Source of the DNA: Synergistaceae bacterium
GTDB lineage: Bacteria > Synergistota > Synergistia > Synergistales > Aminobacteriaceae
Direction of reading: 5' to 3'
Assembly (NCBI GenBank): GCA_031274425.1
Contig: JAISQE010000181.1
Coordinates: 1-35,852 of the forward strand
Length of the DNA stretch: 35,852 bases
Below, in pieces: positions 22,868 to 30,793 of this stretch. Each line of letters starts with the position of its first letter. Position 1 is the stretch's first letter. The notes under the pieces were generated by a model that had not been told where the DNA came from, searched no databases, and saw only the letters and a list, made by a program, of their open reading frames with translations. The position numbers and the translations under genes are program-made.

Positions 22868-24058
22868 ATGAAGACGTTGTACTTGGACTGTTTTGCGGGA
22901 ATTGCCGGCGATATGTTGGTGGGGGCTCTTTTTGAGCTCGTCCCGAATTTGGACTATTTCAAGTCCGAGTTGGCCAAAATGACGAAACTGTCGGCCGAGG
23001 ACTACGCGATCACCCTGGAAAAAGGCGACAAAGGGGGCGTCGCCGGAACCCATTTTCACGTGCGCACGCACGAACACCATCCGCATAGGGGCCTGAAAGA
23101 AATAGAGGACATCGTCACGACGAGCGGCCTTTCTCTTCGCATCCAGCGGGAGGCCATGCGGGCTTTTGCCCTTCTGGCCGAGGCCGAGGCCAAGGTGCAC
23201 GGCACCACCCCGGACAAGATCCACTTCCACGAGGTGGGGGCCATCGATTCGATCCTCGACATCGTGGGTTCTTTCATTTTGATCGATCGGCTGGAATGGC
23301 CGCGAGTGCTCTGCTCCACCATCAACGTGGGGTCGGGAACCGTCAAGTGCGCCCACGGGGTTTTGCCCGTTCCGGCCCCGGCGACGGAGATTCTGTTGCA
23401 CGGCCTGCCCGTCTGCTCGCTGGGGGAGCCCATGGAGCGGACGACGCCCACGGGCGCGCTTCTTGCCCGTTGTCTGGCCGACGCATTTTGCGCGCTTCCC
23501 GAGGGAACGATCCTGTCGTCGGGTTATGGACTCGGAACTCGCGACTCGGACCTGCCGAACGTCCTGCGGGCGCTTCTGATGGACTCCGCGGCCTCGAAAA
23601 ACGACGCGGAAGTGGACCGCGACCGGGTGACGCTGCTCGAAAGCAACATCGACGACATGAACCCACAGGACTTCGAACTCGCGGCGGAACGCCTTTTCGA
23701 AGAAGGGGCGTTGGACGTCTGGCTCGAAAACATCTCCATGAAAAAGGGACGCCCAGGCGTGAAGTTTTGTTGCCTGTGCCCGCCCCAAAAGGCAGACGCC
23801 TTTTCCGTTTCCATCCTGCGCGATACCACGACTCAGGGCGTCCGAAGAACAACGCTTGACCGTGTTAAATTATCCTATAAGATAGAAGAGATCGCGACCT
23901 CGCTGGGGGCTTCGAGGGTGAAGACGGCCTTTATGGGACAAACCCCCCTCCGCAGCACTCCCGAATACGACGATTTGAAGCGGTTGGCGAAGGAACAAGG
24001 GCTCTCTCTGCCTGAGGTTCGAAACCGCGTTCTGCGCGAAATCGGACTGCCTCGTTAG
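22868..24058 (+). CDS. larC: LarC, nickel-insertion protein for the nickel-pincer cofactor
   Basis: CTP-dependent cyclometallase that inserts Ni into the pincer nucleotide used by LarA. It has 396 residues: MKTLYLDCFAGIAGDM (1-16, family signature), a His-rich stretch (HVRTHEHHPHRG) suited to nickel binding, HEVGAIDSILDIVG, ERTTPTGALL, and the C-terminal domain with ESNIDDMNPQ and RDTTTQGVR. It is one uninterrupted frame, whereas in L. plantarum it is made by frameshifting between larC1 and larC2. Weak RBS (AAGG) before ATG 22868. It follows comB by 58 bp. LarA is encoded 15 kb away on the other strand; larB and larE must lie outside the window. Confidence 0.92.
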   Translation: MKTLYLDCFAGIAGDMLVGALFELVPNLDYFKSELAKMTKLSAEDYAITLEKGDKGGVAGTHFHVRTHEHHPHRGLKEIEDIVTTSGLSLRIQREAMRAFALLAEAEAKVHGTTPDKIHFHEVGAIDSILDIVGSFILIDRLEWPRVLCSTINVGSGTVKCAHGVLPVPAPATEILLHGLPVCSLGEPMERTTPTGALLARCLADAFCALPEGTILSSGYGLGTRDSDLPNVLRALLMDSAASKNDAEVDRDRVTLLESNIDDMNPQDFELAAERLFEEGALDVWLENISMKKGRPGVKFCCLCPPQKADAFSVSILRDTTTQGVRRTTLDRVKLSYKIEEIATSLGASRVKTAFMGQTPLRSTPEYDDLKRLAKEQGLSLPEVRNRVLREIGLPR

Positions 24059-24120
24059 ATTAACGCCGGATTCCAGGGCGGTGTCTATACTAAACTAAAA
24101 ATTCAGAACGGAGGTTCCCC

Positions 24121-24807
24121 GTGAGTATTATCGTAACTCTTTTGCTTGTTGCTTCTGTGGCGGTCAATGTGTGGCTTTTGAGGCGAAAGTCGAATTCGGG
24201 AAGGCAGTCTGTGCGTTCGACGTTGCTTCAGGGCATCAAGAACGTCAGGGAACTGGCGACGATACGACAGAATTTCCAGTCTATCGTCCTCTTCGAGGAT
24301 TCCAAGGCCATCTTGGGATTTTCCCTGCCGGGAACGGGACGTAAGTTTATTTTGAAATACTCCGGAACGATCACCTGCGGCAACGATCTCTCGAAGATCC
24401 GCGTTTCGGAACGTTTTGCCGTCAACCGGGTCCGTGTGGTCGTGCCGCGCAGCAGGCTTTTGGATCTTTACGCGGACATGAAAAGCATTCAGGTTTACGA
24501 TCAGAAAGCCGGTTTTTTTACGTCCATCGAACTCCAGGACCAAAATCGGGAGATCGCCAACAACCTGGAAGAAGTTCGACAGGACGCCCTGCAAAGCGAT
24601 ATTTTACGCCGCGCGGACGAGAACACGCGCGCGGTTTTGGCGTCGCTGGCGGCGTCTCTGGGCATGGAAGCGGAGGTTATTTTCGACGACCGGGAGACGG
24701 ACGTCGTTCGCGTCTCGCCCCCGGAGCGCGTGGAATTCGACGCCTCCCCCTCCCCAGTGGGAATCTCCGGCGGCGAAGCCGAGGCCGTCCTGCCGGAAAA
24801 AGTATAG
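24121..24807 (+). CDS. DUF4230-like membrane-anchored protein
   Basis: A 228-residue protein with one N-terminal transmembrane segment (IIVTLLLVASVAVNVWLL) and a soluble domain that fits my memory of DUF4230. The fit rests on VRELATIRQNFQSIVLFED, followed by LPGTGRKFILKYSGTITCGN, DLSKIRV and SIQVYDQKAGFF. The C-terminal ~50 residues are acidic and poorly conserved in appearance. GTG at 24121 with GGAGG at 6 bases. It lies 62 bp after larC and is followed by a terminator. The family has no established function; an outer-face or periplasmic location is inferred from the single N-terminal anchor. Confidence 0.7.
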   Translation: MSIIVTLLLVASVAVNVWLLRRKSNSGRQSVRSTLLQGIKNVRELATIRQNFQSIVLFEDSKAILGFSLPGTGRKFILKYSGTITCGNDLSKIRVSERFAVNRVRVVVPRSRLLDLYADMKSIQVYDQKAGFFTSIELQDQNREIANNLEEVRQDALQSDILRRADENTRAVLASLAASLGMEAEVIFDDRETDVVRVSPPERVEFDASPSPVGISGGEAEAVLPEKV

Positions 24808-24808
24808 G

Positions 24809-24862
24809 ATTGTTCTGAATCTAAGGTATGATATTGTTTTGAATATAATATTGTGTTGATAT
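24809..24862 (+). repeat. Degenerate tandem repeats with an embedded -10
   Basis: Successive units start ATTGTTCTGAAT, ATTGTTTTGAAT and ATTGTGTTGAT. The second contains a perfect TATAAT (24844-24849). The stretch is far more AT-rich than its flanks. It might be a promoter, but a terminator follows at 24883. Confidence 0.5.
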
Positions 24863-24882
24863 GAGGAATAGAAACCAACGCG

Positions 24883-24919
24883 CCTCGTCGAGGAACTCTT
24901 CCGACGGGGTTTGTTTTTT
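24883..24919 (+). terminator. Terminator after the DUF4230 gene
   Basis: CCTCGTCG pairs with CGACGGGG (one G-T) around an 11-base loop, followed by TTTGTTTTTT. It ends ~50 bp before the next start codon. Confidence 0.8.
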
Positions 24920-24970
24920 GGCGCCCGTTCCGATTCCGCTCGAACGTTTACGCGAAAGGAAGGGCGTCTA

Positions 24971-26461
24971 GTGAAGTTTCGCGCCAAAAGCGCCGTAAGG
25001 CTTGTAGGAATCTGCGCCGTTTCGATCGGGGTTTTTTCGGGCTCTCCCCTATTTCTCATAAAAGTTTCCGGCATGGAAGTCTCCAGTCTAGACGTTTCCA
25101 GTATGGAAGTCTCCAGTATGGAGGTCTCCGGCGTTTCGATCGAGAACGAGGCGCTGACCTCGACCAGTGCGTTTCTCGACCGCTGCCGCCAGGAGGACGA
25201 GCGGATCCCGGACGCGGAGTATGGACGCCTGATCGCTCTTTGCCGCCAGGCGCTCGCTGAGGGGCGGGGCCCCGCTTCTCTCGCCCCTTTAAAAGCAAAC
25301 TTTTCCCTTCGTTTGAACGAGATTGAGCTGTACACGTTTTGGGCCATCGACGGCTACCTGGGAGACCTGGTGAAACTGCAGGCGGCGCTGGGGCTTTTGA
25401 ACAACTGCGAAAGCGATTTGAAAAGCCTGAGGCTCTGGGAAATCGATCCATACCTGACGGGCAGGTGCCTTTACCTCCGCGCGTCGATTTTCATGCTGGA
25501 GGCGTACCGTTTGAGCCAACTGCCTCAGTTCGAGAAAGTGCTGCCCTTGCTGCGCCAAGCGCGCAGCCTTTTGGGGGAGGCGGGCTCGAAAGAGGAAATT
25601 CTCGCGCTGCACGCTTTGGGGAGGGCTTATGCCGACCTGGCCTTCGACGACGAAACCCAGGAAGAACGATATGAGGACTTGATGGGAAACGCCGTGCGCG
25701 CTTTCGAAGAAGCCCTCGCGCTTTCCTCGCGGCACGGCGCTTTCATGCGCGTCACCTTGATGGCCCAGTTGGGAAACGCCTTGAACAATATGGACGAGAG
25801 CGCGAAGGCGCTGGATATGCTGAGGGCCGCGCTTTCGGCGGTGGGGCCCGGCAGAGAGCCGAACCGCTTTCTGGCGCTCCATCTGGATATCGCGCAGGTG
25901 CTGACCGCGCGGTACGTGGAGACGCTGGAAGAAGCCGACCTGCTCTCCGCGGAAGAAGCTTCCGACCAGGCTTTTTTGATCAGCAATTCTCTGGCTCCCT
26001 CACGAGTCGTGCCCCATGTTCGTTTCAACCTGGCGATGACTCTTTTCACCATCGCGCGGGAAAAACACGACCCGGCGCGCAACGCGCAGGCGATTCACGA
26101 AATCGAAAAGGTCTTGGACATTTGGACGTTCGACCGCTTCGCGGACCTCCATCTCCTGGCCGCGGACGCGCTGTGCCGATTCCTGGCCGTCCAGGAGTCG
26201 ATGACGCGCGATCCTCTCGTCATCGACAAGGCCGTGCGCTTCATCGTCGACGTCATCGCCCGATGCGACGCGGAAGACCGGCGGAACAACCAACAGAGCG
26301 ACCAACAAAACGGCCATAGGAAAATTCTCGGCTCCCTTTACGAACGGCTCTCCGACTTTTACTTCAAGCGAGCGCTGCACGAGGAGGGAGAAAAGCGGCA
26401 GGAAGCCTACGACCTCTCGATAGCGGCGGCCCAAAAAAGCGAGGAATTGAGAGCGGAGTAA
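24971..26461 (+). CDS. Exported alpha-helical repeat (TPR-like) protein
   Basis: A 496-residue protein. I choose GTG at 24971 because GGAAGG lies 7 bases upstream; the frame is open further 5' but crosses a terminator. Residues ~8-30 are a signal peptide or anchor (LVGICAVSIGVFSGSPLFLI). Immediately behind it is a four-copy pentapeptide array (MEVSS/LDVSS type, residues 34-53). The rest is a helical solenoid with TPR-like pairs (for example ALHALGRAYADLAFDD, AQLGNALNNMDESAKALDML, RFNLAMTLFTIAREK). No enzymatic motif is present. Such exported TPR proteins commonly act as adaptors or lipoprotein-like scaffolds. No partner is evident nearby. Confidence 0.75.
   Translation: MKFRAKSAVRLVGICAVSIGVFSGSPLFLIKVSGMEVSSLDVSSMEVSSMEVSGVSIENEALTSTSAFLDRCRQEDERIPDAEYGRLIALCRQALAEGRGPASLAPLKANFSLRLNEIELYTFWAIDGYLGDLVKLQAALGLLNNCESDLKSLRLWEIDPYLTGRCLYLRASIFMLEAYRLSQLPQFEKVLPLLRQARSLLGEAGSKEEILALHALGRAYADLAFDDETQEERYEDLMGNAVRAFEEALALSSRHGAFMRVTLMAQLGNALNNMDESAKALDMLRAALSAVGPGREPNRFLALHLDIAQVLTARYVETLEEADLLSAEEASDQAFLISNSLAPSRVVPHVRFNLAMTLFTIAREKHDPARNAQAIHEIEKVLDIWTFDRFADLHLLAADALCRFLAVQESMTRDPLVIDKAVRFIVDVIARCDAEDRRNNQQSDQQNGHRKILGSLYERLSDFYFKRALHEEGEKRQEAYDLSIAAAQKSEELRAE
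25070..25129 (+). repeat. Four 15-bp in-frame repeats after the signal peptide
   Basis: GGCATGGAAGTCTCC, AGTCTAGACGTTTCC, AGTATGGAAGTCTCC, AGTATGGAGGTCTCC encode GMEVS-SLDVS-SMEVS-SMEVS. Same period as in the Fe-ADH, M20 and TopA N-termini. Confidence 0.9.
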
Positions 26462-26496
26462 TTATTCTATTTCCGGGCCTTTCGAACTCTGGAGCC

Positions 26497-26525
26497 TTGA
26501 CGCGCGACGAGATGGTATATATAGT
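26497..26525 (+). promoter_or_regulatory. Strong sigma-70-type promoter of the unknown-topA-trmFO operon
   Basis: TTGACG (26497-26502), exactly 17 bp, TATAGT (26520-26525). Each hexamer matches five of six consensus positions. It lies ~100 bp before the first start codon. Confidence 0.8.
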
Positions 26526-26571
26526 AAAATGACCGCGTCCGATAAATCCGGGCTTGGGCAGAAATTCGAAA

Positions 26572-26610
26572 GGAAAAACGGCTCGCGAAAAACGAAAAAG
26601 CCGTGTTTCC
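26572..26610 (+). other. Leader hairpin between promoter and first start codon
   Basis: GGAAA-A-ACGGCT pairs with AGCCGT-G-TTTCC (11 bp, one A-G mismatch) around a 15-base A-rich loop. The motif TCGAAAGG appears on both sides (26566 and 26612); the second copy is the RBS of the downstream gene. It could sequester or mimic the RBS, or be a protein-binding element. Confidence 0.5.
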
Positions 26611-26628
26611 TCGAAAGGGAGAACGCTT

Positions 26629-26961
26629 TTGGATAATATATATGTCGACGTCGCATCCCTGGTTCCGGGACCGGAACAATTGGAGTTCAGTACGCGAAGA
26701 ATATTTCATCGTTTGGAACGCCGATACCTTTCTTGGGAAGCGCAATCGATGGCGTATTGCCTCTTGAATTCGCAGTCTGTGTCGTCGGACGTCACGGAAA
26801 ACGCGATACAACAAGCTGTGACGCTTGGATCCATGAGCGGCGCGGCAGTTGATGTGCAGACGTTCGAGGCGTTGTTTCACGCTGTGACGTTGAACCCCTC
26901 CTTCAAAATTCCATTTTCGTTCGCTTCGTCCCTGACGCCTTTTAACTCCTGGGTTTGCTGA
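26629..26961 (+). CDS. Small protein of unknown function preceding topA
   Basis: 110 residues, not recognised. The start TTG at 26629 has GGGAG at 7 bases; the frame upstream is a Lys/Arg-rich read-through of the leader hairpin. The sequence is mixed alpha/polar (FSTRRIFHRLERRYLSWEAQ, then SSDVTENAIQQAVTLGSMSG), with neither signal peptide nor membrane span, and ends in Cys. The end overlaps the topA frame closely: its stop lies 2 bp before the topA ATG, which itself lacks an RBS, so translation of topA probably depends on this gene. In many bacteria dprA occupies this position before topA, but this is not DprA. Confidence 0.65.
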   Translation: MDNIYVDVASLVPGPEQLEFSTRRIFHRLERRYLSWEAQSMAYCLLNSQSVSSDVTENAIQQAVTLGSMSGAAVDVQTFEALFHAVTLNPSFKIPFSFASSLTPFNSWVC

Positions 26962-26963
26962 CG

Positions 26964-29318
26964 ATGCCGAGTCGGAAAACAGCGCCGGGAGAAGACCCGG
27001 TCAAAAAGAAGACGAAAACGGCGGCCCAAGCAAAAAAACCCGCCGCGAAAGAGCGGGCAAAGGTCAAAGAAAATCCGGGGACCGAGGAAAAGACGAAGCG
27101 CGTTCCCGCTACTAAAGCCTCAGATTCTAAAATCTTGGGTTCAAAGACCTCAGGTCCCAAAGCCTCGGGCTCTAAGACCTCAGGCTCTAAAACGCCGAGC
27201 GGAGCGTCGGCTGTGGGCAAGACGCTGGTCATCGTGGAGTCTCCCTCCAAGGCAAAAACTCTGTCCAAGATCTTGGGGCCGGGCTACATCATCAAGTCGA
27301 GCGTGGGGCATATCCGGGATCTGCCTCGCAGCCGCATGGGTATCGATATCGAGCACAAATTCGCGCCGGAATACATTCTGGTCAAGGGCAAGGCCTCCAT
27401 CAAAAACGAGCTGGCCGCGTTGTCGCAGAACGCCACGAACGTCCTGCTGGCCTCCGACCCCGATCGCGAGGGCGAGGCCATAGCGTGGCACTTGGCGGAG
27501 CTCCTGTCCGTGCCGTTGCATGAAAAGTGCCGTGTCCGTTTTTACGAGATCACCGCCAACGCCGTCCGCGAGGCCGTCGCCAACCCCAACGTCATCGATT
27601 TGCACAAGGTGGACGCGCAGCAGGCGCGCCGCATCCTGGACCGCCTTGTGGGCTATACGCTCTCTCCGCTTTTGTGGAACAAAATTCGCTACGGGCTTTC
27701 CGCCGGACGGGTGCAGTCGGTGGCGTTGGATTTGATCTGCGAGCGCGAACGGGAGATCGCAAAGTTCATTCCCGAGGAGTATTGGAACGTGACGGTGAAG
27801 GCGGACGCCTCGGGCGGACGCAAGTACGAGCTGAAGGTGGATCGCTGGGACGGCAAGAGTTTGTGGAAAAACAGCATGCCGCTCCTGATCAAAGACGGAG
27901 AGTTCGCCGAGTCGATTCTCGAGGAAATTCGAGGAAACGAGATCGTCGTCTCGGAGTTCCGCCTGCGGGAGAGCCAGCGTAAGCCGCAGCCCCCCTTCAA
28001 GACCAGCAGTATGCAGCAGGAAGCCGCGCGCCGCCTGGGGCTTTCCCCGCGCCGCACCATGCGCATCGCCCAGGATTTGTACGAGGGCATCGACCTCCCC
28101 GGCCGCGGACACACCGGCATGATCACCTACATGAGAACCGACAGCCTCAGAATTGCGGCGGAGGCGATAAAAACCTGCCGCGAATACGTCTCCTCCCGGT
28201 ACGATTCCCGTTATCTGCCGGAGACCCCCAACGTCTACGCGGCCACCGGCCGCAGCCAGGACGCTCACGAGGCGGTGCGTCCCACGGACGTCTCCTTGAC
28301 GCCCGAGTCGGTGAAGAGCGCTCTTTCGCCGGATCAATTCAAACTTTACGACCTGATCTGGCGGCGTTTCGTCGCGTCGCAGATGACCAACGCCGTGGTC
28401 GCCAACTCCACGCTTTTGGCGGGCGCCGGACGGGCGGGTTTGAGGCAGTTGGGAGAAAGTTTGATCTTCGAGGGATGGAGCGCTCTATGGCCCCTGGACC
28501 TGAAAGGCGATTTCCTGGCTCGGGCCGAGGCGGGAGAGCATTTGACGTTCGTTTCCGCCGAAAAAGAACAGCGCTTCACCCGCCCGCCCGCCCGATACTC
28601 CGAGGCGACGTTGATCAAAACCCTGGAGGAAGAGGGCGTCGGACGTCCCTCGACCTACGCCACCATCGTGGAAACCCTCTACGGCAGGGCCTATGTGGAA
28701 AAAAACGAAGACAAGCGCCTTGAGCCGACCTCGTTGGGAATGACCGTGGACGAATTTCTGAAAAAGTACTTCGACAGCGAGAGCGTCGCGTCCATCGTGG
28801 ACACGGATTTCACCGCCCAGATGGAAAAAGAGCTGGACGAGATCGAAGAGGACAAACGCAAGTGGCTGGACGTGGTGAAGGAGTTCTGGAAGGATTTCTC
28901 GGAGACCGTGGACGTGGCGAAAAGCGCGGAGAAAGTGCCTCTGCCGGAGCCGGAGCCCATCGGCGAGGACTGCCCGGAGTGCGGCAAGCCCCTGGTCAAA
29001 AAGCGTGGTCGTTTCGGGGAGTTCATCGCCTGCAACGGTTACCCCGAATGCCGGTACACCCGTGCGATTCTGGCGGTGATCGGCGTGAAATGCCCCAAAT
29101 GCGGGGAAACCGCCGGCGGTGAGATCGTCAGGCGACGCAGCAAAAAGGGAAAGACCTTTTTTGGGTGTTCGCGTTACCCGGATTGCGACTACGTTTCATG
29201 GAATCAGCCGACGGGCGAAAAATGCCCCGAATGCGGAGCCGTCCTCCACAAAAAAGGCAAAACGACCCTGTGCCCCGACTGCGGTTATAAAGTACAGGAA
29301 GAGCCCGTTGAAGCATGA
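26964..29318 (+). CDS. topA: DNA topoisomerase I with basic N-terminal extension
   Basis: Type IA topoisomerase that relaxes negative supercoils. It has 784 residues from the ATG at 26964. The TOPRIM domain starts at ~87 (TLVIVESPSKAKTL, catalytic Glu92; DPDREGEAIAWHL with the metal Asp pair). The nucleophile is Tyr389 in MITYMRTDSLR, and three C-terminal zinc ribbons are present (CPECGKP, CPKCGETAG with CSRYPDC, CPECGAVL). Unusual is the first ~85 residues: a Lys/Ala-rich histone-H1-like tail (KKKTKTAAQAKKPAAKERAK) and five pentapeptide units (SKxxG). Such basic tails normally sit at the C-terminus. The gene has no RBS and appears coupled to the 110-aa gene. Its stop overlaps the ATG of a 22-codon ORF leading into trmFO. 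Confidence 0.95.
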   Translation: MPSRKTAPGEDPVKKKTKTAAQAKKPAAKERAKVKENPGTEEKTKRVPATKASDSKILGSKTSGPKASGSKTSGSKTPSGASAVGKTLVIVESPSKAKTLSKILGPGYIIKSSVGHIRDLPRSRMGIDIEHKFAPEYILVKGKASIKNELAALSQNATNVLLASDPDREGEAIAWHLAELLSVPLHEKCRVRFYEITANAVREAVANPNVIDLHKVDAQQARRILDRLVGYTLSPLLWNKIRYGLSAGRVQSVALDLICEREREIAKFIPEEYWNVTVKADASGGRKYELKVDRWDGKSLWKNSMPLLIKDGEFAESILEEIRGNEIVVSEFRLRESQRKPQPPFKTSSMQQEAARRLGLSPRRTMRIAQDLYEGIDLPGRGHTGMITYMRTDSLRIAAEAIKTCREYVSSRYDSRYLPETPNVYAATGRSQDAHEAVRPTDVSLTPESVKSALSPDQFKLYDLIWRRFVASQMTNAVVANSTLLAGAGRAGLRQLGESLIFEGWSALWPLDLKGDFLARAEAGEHLTFVSAEKEQRFTRPPARYSEATLIKTLEEEGVGRPSTYATIVETLYGRAYVEKNEDKRLEPTSLGMTVDEFLKKYFDSESVASIVDTDFTAQMEKELDEIEEDKRKWLDVVKEFWKDFSETVDVAKSAEKVPLPEPEPIGEDCPECGKPLVKKRGRFGEFIACNGYPECRYTRAILAVIGVKCPKCGETAGGEIVRRRSKKGKTFFGCSRYPDCDYVSWNQPTGEKCPECGAVLHKKGKTTLCPDCGYKVQEEPVEA
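27126..27200 (+). repeat. Five 15-bp in-frame repeats in the TopA N-terminal tail
   Basis: Units such as TCAAAGACCTCAGGT and TCTAAGACCTCAGGC encode SKILG, SKTSG, PKASG, SKTSG, SKTPS (residues 55-79), ending just before the TOPRIM domain. Confidence 0.9.
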
Positions 29319-29383
29319 AGCTAGACATGAGGCATGAATTGAAGCATGAGAAGTATGAATTGAAGCATGAATCGGAGCAATGA
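29315..29383 (+). CDS. 22-codon bridge ORF between topA and trmFO
   Basis: The ATG at 29315 overlaps the topA stop (ATGA) and its TGA at 29381 overlaps the trmFO ATG at 29380 (ATGA). The frame thus links the two genes exactly. The peptide begins MKLDMRHELKHEKYELKH and is built from a repeated ELKHE unit. At DNA level, units of the type ATGAATTGAAGC resemble the true trmFO start (ATGAAATTGGAACGC), as if that start had been copied. trmFO has only GGAG two bases from its ATG, too close to work well, so translational coupling through this ORF is plausible. Whether the peptide itself has a role is unknown. Confidence 0.45.
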   Translation: MKLDMRHELKHEKYELKHESEQ

Positions 29384-30750
29384 AATTGGAACGCGCGTTT
29401 ACTCCTGACGTCGTCGTTGTCGGAGGCGGCCTCGCAGGGTGCGAGGCCGCTTGGCAATTGGCCCAACGCGACTTCCGCGTCCGGCTTTTCGAAATGCGTC
29501 CTCTCGCGCAAACGCCGGCCCACCACACCGCGCACCTGGCGGAGGTGGTGTGCAGCAACTCCTTCGGAGGCGAGGGAGACTCCGGGGCCCCGGGGATCCT
29601 GAAGGCGGAACTGGAGCTCGGAGGCTCGTTGATCCTGGAGTGCGCCCATCTCTCCCGCGTTCCCGCCGGGGGAGCCTTGGCCGTGGACCGCCAACGCTTT
29701 GCCGAACGAGTGAGCGCCCGCGTCGAGTCCCACCCCCTCATAGAGGTGACGCGGGAGGAGGTCGCGAGCCTGCCCGACGGCCCGGCCGTGATCGCCACGG
29801 GGCCGCTGACGTCTCCCTCGATGGCGAGGGCGTTGCAGGGCCTGATCGGAGACCATTATCTTTCTTTCTTCGACGCCGTAGCCCCTATCGTGACCCACGA
29901 ATCCGTCGACATGGAAAAAGCCTACGTGGCGGGACGGTACGGGCGCGGCAACGACTACATCAACTGCCCCATGAACAAAGAGGAGTACCTGGCCTTTTAC
30001 GAGGCCCTGACCGGCGCGGAACGCGCGCTTCCGCACCGTTTCGAGCAAGGAGTCGTTTTCGGAAAAGACGCGTACTTCGAGGGGTGCATGCCCGTCGAGA
30101 TCATCGCGTCGCGGGGCGTGGACACGCTGCGGTTCGGCCCGATGAAGCCGGTGGGGCTCCCCGACCCGAGAACCGGGCGCGAACCCTACGCGGTCGTTCA
30201 GCTCCGTCAAGACAACCGGGAGGGAACCCTCTACAACCTCGTGGGCTTTCAGACCGGATTGAAATGGGGCGAGCAATCGCGGCTGATCGGAATGATTCCC
30301 GGGCTGGAAAACGCCGACGTTGTGCGCTTCGGCGTGATGCACAGAAATATTTACGTGAACGCGCCCGCCGTGCTGGACGAGCATCTGAGGCTGAAGAAAA
30401 AAGAGCCTCGCGACCTCCTCCTGGCCGGCCAGATCACGGGCGTCGAAGGTTACATGGAAAGCACGGCGATGGGTTTGGTCGCGGGAGTGAACGCCGCCCG
30501 GCTTCTGGAGGGAGCACCGTTGCCCGAGTGGCCGCGGGAGACCGCCATGGGGTCTTTGCTGCACTACCTGCGGAACGCGGAAATCGGGGAAAGGGCATTC
30601 CAACCGATGAACGCGAACCTGGGCATTTTCCCCCCGCTTCCTCAAAAGATCAAAGACAAACGACAAAAGGCGCGCGCTCTATACGATCGCGCTCTGAACG
30701 CCGCGCGCTGGTTTTGGAGCGATTTGCGGAGATGGAACGGGAGGCCTTAG
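29380..30750 (+). CDS. trmFO: Folate/FAD-dependent tRNA(U54) methyltransferase TrmFO
   Basis: Makes 5-methyluridine at tRNA position 54 with 5,10-methylenetetrahydrofolate as carbon donor and FAD(H2). It has 456 residues: the N-terminal FAD-binding [17 protein letters not shown] (11-27), FEMRP, the signature [12 protein letters not shown] with the conserved Cys, [39 protein letters not shown], and the C-terminal FAD segment [19 protein letters not shown]. Length and order are typical. The topA-trmFO pairing is widespread in Firmicutes and related phyla. Start ATG at 29380 is supported by the family N-terminus and by the overlap with the bridge ORF. Confidence 0.95.
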   Translation: MKLERAFTPDVVVVGGGLAGCEAAWQLAQRDFRVRLFEMRPLAQTPAHHTAHLAEVVCSNSFGGEGDSGAPGILKAELELGGSLILECAHLSRVPAGGALAVDRQRFAERVSARVESHPLIEVTREEVASLPDGPAVIATGPLTSPSMARALQGLIGDHYLSFFDAVAPIVTHESVDMEKAYVAGRYGRGNDYINCPMNKEEYLAFYEALTGAERALPHRFEQGVVFGKDAYFEGCMPVEIIASRGVDTLRFGPMKPVGLPDPRTGREPYAVVQLRQDNREGTLYNLVGFQTGLKWGEQSRLIGMIPGLENADVVRFGVMHRNIYVNAPAVLDEHLRLKKKEPRDLLLAGQITGVEGYMESTAMGLVAGVNAARLLEGAPLPEWPRETAMGSLLHYLRNAEIGERAFQPMNANLGIFPPLPQKIKDKRQKARALYDRALNAARWFWSDLRRWNGRP

Positions 30751-30761
30751 GCGGGGAGGTG

Positions 30762-30770
30762 TGATACAAT
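30762..30770 (+). promoter_or_regulatory. Extended -10 promoter of the hybrid kinase gene
   Basis: TGATACAAT: TG, one base, then TACAAT (five of six), 24 bp before the ATG. There is no clear -35, as is common with extended -10 promoters. It lies just past the trmFO stop. Confidence 0.5.
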
Positions 30771-30793
30771 CAGCCTTGAGGAGGATGGTAACG

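Noticed and set aside
29315-29383. Repeat in the topA-trmFO gap as a rho-independent terminator or tRNA-like element
   Set aside because: No stable stem or T run; direct repeats with start codons explain it better.
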